Assembly: GCA_013811645.1 (NCBI GenBank)
Contig: JACCUU010000308.1
Span: 1 to 5,177, forward strand
DNA length: 5,177 nt
Direction of reading: 5' to 3'
From: Actinomycetota bacterium
GTDB taxonomy: Bacteria; Actinomycetota; Thermoleophilia; Gaiellales; Gaiellaceae
The notes under the pieces are model-generated. The model was not told the DNA's origin. It saw only the letters and a program-made list of their open reading frames with translations, and ran no database searches. A program made the position numbers and the translations under genes. Below are positions 1 to 5,177 of this stretch, in pieces. Position 1 is the stretch's first letter. The number at the start of each line of letters is the position of its first letter.

Positions 1-736
1 GGCCGGAAATCCGGAGCCGGTCGCTGATCACCGCGCGCCATTGCGATCCAGAGAGGAGCTCGCTCGCATCGAGCTCGACATCCGGCGGCGCGGCGACGAG
101 CGGTGCAAGCTCCCGGAGCATCGCAACCGTGCGGGGCGCGGAGAGCTCGTCGAGGTCGCGGAGGACGAGCCCGAGATCGACCAGCGTATCCACGTCACGC
201 CACAGCTCGAGCTCTACGATCGACAGTCCGGCCTCGGCGCAGCGCTGGCGCGTGACGGCGAGGACCGCGGGCGTCGACCATGGAACGTCGCGAAAGGGCT
301 CGTCGTGCGCCTCTCGCATGGCCACGAGCCAGTAGCCGCCGTCAAGGGCCGGCCCGAGCACCACGTCCGTGCCGTTTGCGAGGGCGCCGAAAGCGGTCGA
401 GATCGCGCTGTCCGGGAGCCCTGGCACGTCTGACGAGACGATCGCCGTGGCACCGTACCGAACATGCCGCGCGATGCCTAGCCGCAGAGCGTCGCCGAGA
501 CCCGATCCCTCCTGCGCGACGACCGGCACGTTCGGCAGGAGCCGCGTGAGCTCTGGAGCATCTTCGTCTCGTGCGCACAGAAGCCGCACGTCGGAGTCCT
601 GCGCCCGACAGTCGTCGACGGTGTCGAGCAGGAGCGCCTCGTGGAGAGCTGCCGCTTGGGCGAATGTCAGCGGCGGCACGAGCCGTGTCTTCGACGTCCC
701 GCCGTTCGGCGCCTTGGCGACGACGAGGACGGGCAT
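1..736 (-). CDS. DUF2064/TIGR04282-type GT-A-fold transferase, 3'-partial
   Basis: The frame from ATG 736 is open for 245 codons to the left edge with no stop, so the C-terminus is missing. The protein opens with MPVLVVAKAP and GGTSKTRL (12-19), matching the AKxP...KTRL nucleotide-binding start of the DUF2064 family. Next come GSGLGDAL (77-84), VSSDVPGLP (100-108; Asp103 a probable metal ligand), VLGPALDGGYWLVAM (126-140), VPWSTPAVL (151-159) and RDVDTLVDL (180-188). All are in the family order. These proteins share the GT-A/nucleotidyltransferase fold with CofC and MobA. Some members are named arsenosugar-biosynthesis glycosyltransferases, but there is no arsenic gene here to support that role. 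The family core ends near residue 200. The tail from about 200 to 245 and beyond is unrecognised and makes it longer than usual. The ATG lies in a TGATG junction with the cytochrome stop, which indicates coupling. A cytosolic role with NTPs or NDP-sugars beside the epimerase is plausible. Confidence 0.88.
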   Translation of the reverse strand, partial: MPVLVVAKAPNGGTSKTRLVPPLTFAQAAALHEALLLDTVDDCRAQDSDVRLLCARDEDAPELTRLLPNVPVVAQEGSGLGDALRLGIARHVRYGATAIVSSDVPGLPDSAISTAFGALANGTDVVLGPALDGGYWLVAMREAHDEPFRDVPWSTPAVLAVTRQRCAEAGLSIVELELWRDVDTLVDLGLVLRDLDELSAPRTVAMLRELAPLVAAPPDVELDASELLSGSQWRAVISDRLRISG

Positions 737-738
737 CA
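734..738 (-). promoter_or_regulatory. TGATG stop/start junction (cytochrome c to DUF2064 protein)
   Basis: The cytochrome TGA (738-736) shares its last base with the ATG (736-734) of the DUF2064-type gene. The preceding bases hold only a weak GAGA, so translational coupling is likely. This ties a sugar/nucleotide transferase directly to a cytochrome gene. Confidence 0.75.
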
Positions 739-1128
739 GTCGTCTCGTGCCCCGGCGCGGATCCAGTCGGTGATCGTCGCTCGCTCGTCCGACGTCAGTA
801 GATCCCGCAAGGACGGGTCGGGCGGGTGGACGAGCAAATAGCTCAGCTCGGGGCGGCCCGGCAACACGCGCTGGAACGCGGGCCTGGTGGCTGCCGAGAC
901 CCGAACGAGATCCTCGTAGGAGCGCTCTCGGCGGAGGTCGAGGTACGGGTACGCAACGGGGTGACAGGACACGCATTTGCCGTCGAAGATGGGCTGGACG
1001 TCCGCACTGAAGCGCGGCGGCGGGTCGTCCCGCGCGAGTACGACCGAGGTGACGGAGACGGCGGCGGCCGCGGTCACGGCCAGCGCCGCGATCACCCGCC
1101 GACGGTGAGGAACTCGGAGATGTTGCAA
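736..1128 (-). CDS. Small membrane-anchored or exported monoheme cytochrome c
   Basis: A 130-residue protein. The positively charged stretch RVPHRRR (5-11) is followed by a hydrophobic segment at about 12-32, giving a signal peptide or anchor that places the rest outside the membrane. The heme-binding CVSCH (52-56) follows FSADVQPIFDGK. The C-terminal TSDERATITDWIRAGA (112-127) is the closing helix typical of this cytochrome family. It is clearly paralogous to the heme part of the preceding lipoprotein (shared CHP, LDLR-E-SY and LV spacing) but lacks the GTRMPP segment; HPPDP (101-105) stands nearby, so the sixth heme ligand is uncertain. The start is a choice between TTG 1128, which keeps the basic n-region but overlaps the upstream gene by 37 nt, and GTG 1095, which makes a GTGA 4-nt overlap but loses the charged residues. 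The signal peptide argument favours TTG. It probably accepts or passes electrons with the adjacent cytochrome lipoprotein; this is inferred from context. Confidence 0.85.
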   Translation of the reverse strand: MQHLRVPHRRRVIAALAVTAAAAVSVTSVVLARDDPPPRFSADVQPIFDGKCVSCHPVAYPYLDLRRERSYEDLVRVSAATRPAFQRVLPGRPELSYLLVHPPDPSLRDLLTSDERATITDWIRAGARDD

Positions 1129-2171
1129 TTCTCGTCGACCGCCATGAAGATCCAGGGGCCGCGGAGCTCTCTCGGGATCGTGGTCGACCAGCGGCCTGGC
1201 GCGTTGTCCGGACTGTGCAGCTCGTAGACGAGGCCCGCCCGGGGATTGACCGCGAGCGTGTAGTTGCCGTCGAGATCCGACCCGCGCACGTTCATCGCAA
1301 GCTCGAGCCCGGTGACGGTCGGGTTGGCGATCTTCGGGTTCGGCACGATGCGATCGGGCAGCCCGAACTGGATCTCGACGTTTTCGCCGGGCTCGAGCAC
1401 GACGATGCGAGAGACGTAGATCGTCTCCGGGCCGTACGCCTTGAGCAGGAACCGCCCGCTCGGTGCCTCAGCCAGGCTGAAGCGACCCGAGGCGTCGGTG
1501 ACCGCGACGCGATAGTGCTCCTCGCCGCCTTCGAGGCCGGCCCCCTGGAGCAGCAGCGTGACGAGTGCGCTGGCGAGCGGCTTCCGCCGCTGGTTCACGA
1601 CGGTGCCTGAGATCGTCCCGGTTCCCTTCTGCTCGGTCGCGAGCCCGGCGTCTCCGACCGGCGGCGGGGGCGATCCGGGAGTCGTCACCTCGGGGCCACC
1701 GGTCTCTCCGTCTTCTCCCTTAGCGCCGCCGAGGATCCAGTCCCGCACCGTTGCCAGGTCTTCCTCTGCGATCGGATCCGCGCGCGGCGGCATGCGCGTG
1801 CCGATTGCGGGGATGTCAGCGACGACCGGATCGCCTCCGAGCTTGAGGTAGAGGAGGCTCTTTCCGGGGTCGCCTGCGACGACGCGATACAGCGTCGGAT
1901 CCAGGAGGGCCTCGATGCCCACGAGGTTGTCGTAGGAGCTTTCCGCACGCAGATCGAGCGATGAGTTGACCCCTGGATGACAGCCGATGCAGCTGTATTC
2001 CTCGAACACGCTCTGCACCTGCTCGTAGGGGACGTCGGGCGCCGCTTCGTCGCCACCTCCGCAGCCTGCCCCGAGCGCCACCAGCGTGAGCGCAGCCACC
2101 AGGGCGCTGACCGCGCGCAGGTACCTAACGACCACGCAGGCAGCCTGGCCGATCGCAAGCGGGCTCGTCAA
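1092..2171 (-). CDS. Monoheme cytochrome c lipoprotein with carboxypeptidase-regulatory-like domain
   Basis: An exported protein of 359 residues from TTG 2171. The signal has Arg16 and Arg19, a hydrophobic core and a lipobox-like LGAGC; Cys37 would be lipidated, followed by a Gly-rich tether. The heme site CIGCH (61-65) and a downstream RMPP with Met127 as probable sixth ligand, then EEDLATVRDWILGGA, fit the small planctomycete-type cytochrome c fold. A Pro-rich linker (167-171) leads to a beta domain at about 184-270: GTISGTVVNQRRKPLASALV, then TDASGRFSL, as in carboxypeptidase-regulatory/transthyretin-like repeats. Residues 271-359 (PDRIVPNPKIANPTVTGLEL onward) are not recognised. TTG 2171 was chosen because GAGGA lies 8 nt upstream. 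GTG at 2135 gives a more typical 25-residue signal but lacks a ribosome site. The frame also stays open upstream through the epimerase, but that part is an out-of-frame shadow. The redox partner is unknown. Confidence 0.87.
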   Translation of the reverse strand: MTSPLAIGQAACVVVRYLRAVSALVAALTLVALGAGCGGGDEAAPDVPYEQVQSVFEEYSCIGCHPGVNSSLDLRAESSYDNLVGIEALLDPTLYRVVAGDPGKSLLYLKLGGDPVVADIPAIGTRMPPRADPIAEEDLATVRDWILGGAKGEDGETGGPEVTTPGSPPPPVGDAGLATEQKGTGTISGTVVNQRRKPLASALVTLLLQGAGLEGGEEHYRVAVTDASGRFSLAEAPSGRFLLKAYGPETIYVSRIVVLEPGENVEIQFGLPDRIVPNPKIANPTVTGLELAMNVRGSDLDGNYTLAVNPRAGLVYELHSPDNAPGRWSTTIPRELRGPWIFMAVDENCNISEFLTVGG

Positions 2172-2179
2172 GCTTCCAT

Positions 2180-2184
2180 TCCTC
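2180..2184 (-). promoter_or_regulatory. Ribosome binding site deciding the lipoprotein start
   Basis: GAGGA on the minus strand, 8 nt before TTG 2171, in the only real intergenic gap of the run (between the epimerase TAG and this start). It is the clearest Shine-Dalgarno sequence in the window and supports TTG over GTG 2135. Confidence 0.55.
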
Positions 2185-2200
2185 AACAATTGATGAACGC

Positions 2201-3199
2201 CTATGAGAAGCGACGCAGCATCCCGAGCCCACGCTCGCGCCACGCCGATCGGTGGGTCGTGCCGACAACCGCCGTTCCTCCATCCCGTACGTACCAGTCG
2301 TACGCGGCGCACAGCGCTTCGGCCCCGGAGCGGTTCGGCGACCAGCCGAAGAGATGCGCGGCGCGCGTGCAGTCGAGCACGAAGTCGCGATCGGCCGAGC
2401 GACGGTGCCACGTCGAGAGCGGCGAGAGACGAGCCGTGGCAAGCACCGCAAGCGCTGCGCGGGCCGGGCGAGCAGGCAGACCGACCACGCGGCTCTGGGT
2501 TCGCGCGTGCGCGATCAGCGCCTCCAGATCGTCGCGGATTGTGCCGGAGACGATCCCACCGACGTTCACGACTCCCTCTGCAGCGCTCGTTGCCGCGAGA
2601 AGCACGGCCTCGACGAGATCCTCGACATCGAGCAGCTGGTAGCGGTTGCTTCCGTCGCCGAGCACGTAGATCCGGCGGCCCTCCTGGATCCAGCGAAAGA
2701 GGATTCCGAAGGCGCCGAGGCGTTCGGGCCCGATGAACGCCGCCGGCCGAAGCACGATCGGCGCCGGCGCGGCGGCGAGCCAGGCGTGCTCGGCGCGCAG
2801 CTTCGAGCGCCCGTAGGCCTCGATCGGCCGTGCCTCGTCGCTCTCGCTGAGCGGCGCTCGGCCGAGCCCGTAGACGACTCCGGAGGAGATTAGGATCGAG
2901 CGCTTCACGCCCGTTTTCGCCGCCAGCAGCGCGAGGAGCCCGCTGCCCACCACGTTCGTCGACCCGAGGTCGCTGCCGGAGGGCAGCGCCGCTGCCGCGT
3001 GGACGACAACGTCTACGCCGCCGAGTGCCCGTCTCAGCACGCCTTCGTCTCGAAGGTCGCCCTGGACGACGTCCACGGCGGCGGGCTCGTCGTCCGCCCT
3101 CACGAGGTCGAGTGACCGGGCGGGAATACCTTCGGCAGTAAGACGCCGGAGCAGATGGCTGCCGAGGAAGCCGGCGCCGCCGGTCACGAGCCAGGTCAT
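2201..3199 (-). CDS. NAD-dependent epimerase/dehydratase (extended SDR)
   Basis: A 332-residue cytosolic enzyme of the extended short-chain dehydrogenase family, which usually epimerises, dehydrates or reduces nucleotide-activated sugars. The N-terminal Rossmann motif TGGAGFLG is at 6-13. An acidic residue after the second strand (Asp31) suggests NAD rather than NADP. GDLRD (47-51) and HAAA (67-70) line the cofactor site. SSGVVYG (105-111) carries the catalytic serine region and YGRSK (129-133) the Tyr-x-x-x-Lys pair. RPAAFIGP (151-158) and the C-terminal half form the substrate lobe. Length is normal for UDP-glucose 4-epimerase-like proteins, but nothing fixes the substrate. The ATG sits in an ATGA overlap with the upstream glycosyltransferase stop and has only a weak purine stretch before it, so coupled translation is likely. 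The stop is TAG. Neighbouring glycosyltransferases suggest it supplies a modified sugar nucleotide. A related reductase on a non-sugar substrate cannot be excluded. Confidence 0.93.
   Translation of the reverse strand: MTWLVTGGAGFLGSHLLRRLTAEGIPARSLDLVRADDEPAAVDVVQGDLRDEGVLRRALGGVDVVVHAAAALPSGSDLGSTNVVGSGLLALLAAKTGVKRSILISSGVVYGLGRAPLSESDEARPIEAYGRSKLRAEHAWLAAAPAPIVLRPAAFIGPERLGAFGILFRWIQEGRRIYVLGDGSNRYQLLDVEDLVEAVLLAATSAAEGVVNVGGIVSGTIRDDLEALIAHARTQSRVVGLPARPARAALAVLATARLSPLSTWHRRSADRDFVLDCTRAAHLFGWSPNRSGAEALCAAYDWYVRDGGTAVVGTTHRSAWRERGLGMLRRFS
3196..3199 (-). promoter_or_regulatory. ATGA stop/start overlap (glycosyltransferase to epimerase)
   Basis: On the minus strand the epimerase ATG (3199-3197) overlaps the glycosyltransferase TGA (3198-3196). 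There is no strong ribosome site before the ATG, so re-initiation by terminating ribosomes is the likely mode of translation. Confidence 0.75.
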
Positions 3200-5177
3200 G
3201 AGTACTTCGCAACGACGCCGAGCATGCAGGCGCCTGCCCGTACGGACGGTACGAGCCGCCCGGAGACCTTCGACTCGCCGCCCCGTCGCGGGCGGGAGGC
3301 AACCGGCGTCTCGACGAGGGTGAGCCCAGCGCGCGCTGCCTTGACCACCATCTCGGTCGGCCAGCCGTAGGTCATCTCTGTTAGAGCGAGCTCATCGAGC
3401 ACGTCCCGGCGCACGGCCCGGAACGGCGCGATGTCCCGCACCGGCGCCCCGTACCACCAGCGGACGAGAGCAGAGACGAGCCGGTTTCCGAGCCGCTGGT
3501 GGAAGTGCTGTGCGCCCGACTCCGGCTCTTGGCGCCTGCCGAGCGACAGGGCCGCGCGGCCCTCGAGCACAGGCGCCAAGACGCGCGGCAGATCGGCCGG
3601 GTCGTCGCTGCCATCACCGTCGAGAAACACGATGACGTCGGCAGCCGTCGACTCGACACCGGTCAAACAGGCTCGGCCGTACCCACGGCGGGGTTCGAGC
3701 ACTATGCGGGCACCTGCGGCCTCCGCGGCCGCACGGGTTCCGTCGGTCGAGCCGCCGTCGACCACGATCGTCTCGGCGACGACACCGGGAGGGAACTCGC
3801 CGAGCAGCCCCGGGAGTGCCTCCACCTCGTTCAGAACAGGGATGACGACCGCGACCTTCGGAGCATGGAGCGGTTTCATGGTGACCGCGGCGGACGCGCG
3901 CGGAGGGCGCACGAAATGACGGAACGAGAGAGCGAGGAAAGGCCCGTAGATCGCGGCTCTCACCCACCAGGGGAGCGGGCCGCCTGCCAGGCCGAACACG
4001 TACACCAACGGCAGCGTGCCCGACAGCCACAGCCACGCGGGCGCGGCGGTCACGACGAGGAACGGGAGCAGCCAGAGCGCGTACCACGGCTGCAGGAACG
4101 CGGTCGTGAGCAATACGCCTCCGAGGACGACGAGGCAGGTGCGCGCTACCTGCTCCACCCTGTCGTGCGCCCGAAGCGACACGAACGCAAGCACGCCAAG
4201 AAGGACGACGAAGAGGACGGTGCGCGCGGCTTCCCGCCCGATCTCCTGAGAGAGCAGGAACCATGCGAGCGACCCAAGATCCTCCTCCAGGTATCGCCCG
4301 AGGTCTCCCGCCAGACCACGTCCCACGGAACTGTATGCCGCGAACGCTGCGCCAATACAGGCGAGCGCGACCAGCACGAACCGGCGTCCGCCCCAGCGCG
4401 CGAGCGCCGGGAGGAGGAGGACCGGCCCGAGCTTGACGAGGGCGCCGAAGCCGACGGCGAGCCCCGCGAGCTCGCGCGCACGAGTCGACCAGGCGGCTAG
4501 GAGACCCGCGCCCGCGAGCAACGCGAGCGCATCGACGTGGCCGTTGCCGGCGATCTCGCTCACCGCGAGCGGATGCCAGGCGGCGAGAGCAACCCGCTCG
4601 AGCGGCGCCTGAGCGCGCAGGAGGACGAGGACGAGCAGGCCGATTGCAGCCGCTTCGGCGAGGACGAAGAGCCAGGTCGTCGCTCGAAGGCCTTTACCGA
4701 ACACCGCGCGTGCCGTCAGGAAGGACGCCTGGGCGCCAGGCGGATAGACGGTCTTCCAGTCCCTGCGATTGATCCCCGGCCAGATCTGGTCGTCGCGCAG
4801 ATCGCGGAGAGCGGGTGACGTCGGCGCGTAGCGATAAGGGTTGATCCCCGCTGTCTGGACGCGCGCGTCCCACGCGTAGCGGTATGTATCGGTCGTCAGC
4901 GGCGGCGGCGCGGATGGATCGAAGGACGCGACACGGAGCGCCAGCGCGAGCCCGAGCACCAGGACGATGCCCGATCGTCCGATCCCGAGCCCGCGCCAGC
5001 AGAGCCAGGCGGCGGGCAGGAAGAGCCCGAACGCGAGCAGCTGACCGCCGATCTGGGTGCGAAGCGTGGTCTCCGAGCGAAGGACGAGCTCGACGGTCAC
5101 CAGGCCGATCCCGAGCGCCGAGACAGCGACGACAGGTGAGAGTCGAGAGAGCTCGATGCCCCGCGACCGCGGGGCTG
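3196..5177 (-). CDS. Fused membrane GT-C (GT87-like) and GT2 glycosyltransferase, 5'-partial
   Basis: Probable two-domain glycosyltransferase of lipid-linked sugar metabolism. Residues are numbered from an in-frame GTG at 5100. Residues 1-395 are strongly hydrophobic, with about ten membrane segments. A GT-C/GT87-type first loop carries TDTYRYAWDARVQ and GINPYRY (70-91; Asp71 is the likely catalytic acid), then NGHVDALALL (186-195), VKLGP (222-226) and QPWYALWLLPF (337-347). Residues 408-634 are a complete GT2 domain: VVIPVLNE (418-425), VVDGGSTDGT (446-455), the DxD-type FLDGDGSDDP (492-501) and RRGGESKVSG (605-614), as in polyprenyl-phosphate mannose/glucose synthases. No stop and no clear ribosome site separates the halves, so this looks like a true fusion. 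Upstream of the GTG the frame stays open to the window edge without ATG, GTG or TTG. It encodes a hydrophobic stretch that completes the first membrane helix, so the true start probably lies beyond 5177; GTG 5100 is the fallback. The stop overlaps the epimerase start. Sugar and acceptor are not determinable. Confidence 0.9.
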   Translation of the reverse strand, partial: APRSRGIELSRLSPVVAVSALGIGLVTVELVLRSETTLRTQIGGQLLAFGLFLPAAWLCWRGLGIGRSGIVLVLGLALALRVASFDPSAPPPLTTDTYRYAWDARVQTAGINPYRYAPTSPALRDLRDDQIWPGINRRDWKTVYPPGAQASFLTARAVFGKGLRATTWLFVLAEAAAIGLLVLVLLRAQAPLERVALAAWHPLAVSEIAGNGHVDALALLAGAGLLAAWSTRARELAGLAVGFGALVKLGPVLLLPALARWGGRRFVLVALACIGAAFAAYSSVGRGLAGDLGRYLEEDLGSLAWFLLSQEIGREAARTVLFVVLLGVLAFVSLRAHDRVEQVARTCLVVLGGVLLTTAFLQPWYALWLLPFLVVTAAPAWLWLSGTLPLVYVFGLAGGPLPWWVRAAIYGPFLALSFRHFVRPPRASAAVTMKPLHAPKVAVVIPVLNEVEALPGLLGEFPPGVVAETIVVDGGSTDGTRAAAEAAGARIVLEPRRGYGRACLTGVESTAADVIVFLDGDGSDDPADLPRVLAPVLEGRAALSLGRRQEPESGAQHFHQRLGNRLVSALVRWWYGAPVRDIAPFRAVRRDVLDELALTEMTYGWPTEMVVKAARAGLTLVETPVASRPRRGGESKVSGRLVPSVRAGACMLGVVAKYS

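Noticed and set aside
1..736. Arsenosugar biosynthesis role for the DUF2064-type protein
   Set aside because: The name comes from the family label only; no arsenic methyltransferase, ArsM-like or radical SAM gene is visible in the window.
2140..2171. TTGACG as a possible -35 box before the lipoprotein gene
   Set aside because: No convincing -10 box lies at 16-19 nt, and the TTG is better explained as the start codon behind GAGGA.
1977..2893. Plus-strand open frames of about 210-220 residues over the epimerase
   Set aside because: Their composition is Arg/Ser/Ala-rich, with no family motif and no ribosome site; they are shadows of the minus-strand gene.
2204..3302. Upstream extension of the lipoprotein frame through the epimerase region (total open frame 736 residues)
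   Set aside because: The extension is Arg-rich, low-complexity sequence in another frame over a clear epimerase gene; the lipoprotein signal and a ribosome site mark the true start near 2171.
3499..4500. Plus-strand open frame of 333 residues opposite the glycosyltransferase
   Set aside because: It is rich in Arg, Glu and Gln with no recognisable motif and lies opposite a well-supported gene; long antisense frames are expected at this GC content.
5159..5174. Perfect 6-bp GC inverted repeat (CCCCGC, 4-nt loop, GCGGGG)
   Set aside because: It lies inside the open glycosyltransferase frame, has no T-run and is short; it is probably incidental in GC-rich DNA, although it would be intergenic if translation began at GTG 5100.

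Overview
The window is a very GC-rich bacterial segment. It reads as one tightly packed run of five genes, all on the minus strand and transcribed from right to left. No gap between genes exceeds about 30 bases. No RNA gene, mobile element, CRISPR array or terminator is visible. GC-ending codons, GTG/TTG starts, Gly-rich lipoprotein signals and the gene families together suggest a high-GC actinobacterium, possibly of the Thermoleophilia type (soil or metagenome). That placement is an inference from style, not from a marker gene.

Layout in transcription order. (1) 5177-3196: a large membrane glycosyltransferase. A multi-spanning GT-C (GT87/mannosyltransferase-like) half is fused in frame to a cytosolic GT2 (polyprenyl-phosphate sugar synthase-like) half. 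The reading frame is open to the right edge, so the N-terminus is probably outside the window. (2) 3199-2201: an extended-SDR NAD-dependent sugar-nucleotide epimerase/dehydratase, coupled to gene 1 by an ATGA overlap. (3) 2171-1092: an exported lipoprotein with one c-type heme site (CIGCH), a carboxypeptidase-regulatory-like beta domain and an unrecognised C-terminal region. (4) 1128-736: a small membrane-anchored or exported monoheme cytochrome c, paralogous to the heme part of gene 3 but without its Met-Pro-Pro distal-ligand segment. (5) 736-1: a DUF2064/TIGR04282-type GT-A-fold transferase, starting in a TGATG junction with gene 4 and running off the left edge.

Genes 1, 2 and 5 form a coherent sugar-nucleotide/lipid-linked sugar set: an NDP-sugar modifying enzyme, a probable lipid-P-sugar synthase, a lipid-P-sugar-using transferase and a nucleotidyl/glycosyl transferase. 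Genes 3 and 4 are extracytoplasmic c-type cytochromes set in the middle of that set. The interlocked starts and stops argue that all five are translated from one mRNA, so either a surface-glycan pathway has a redox partner, or an electron-transfer module shares an operon with glycosylation genes. This mixture, the GT-C/GT2 fusion and the diverged cytochrome pair are the most interesting points of the window.
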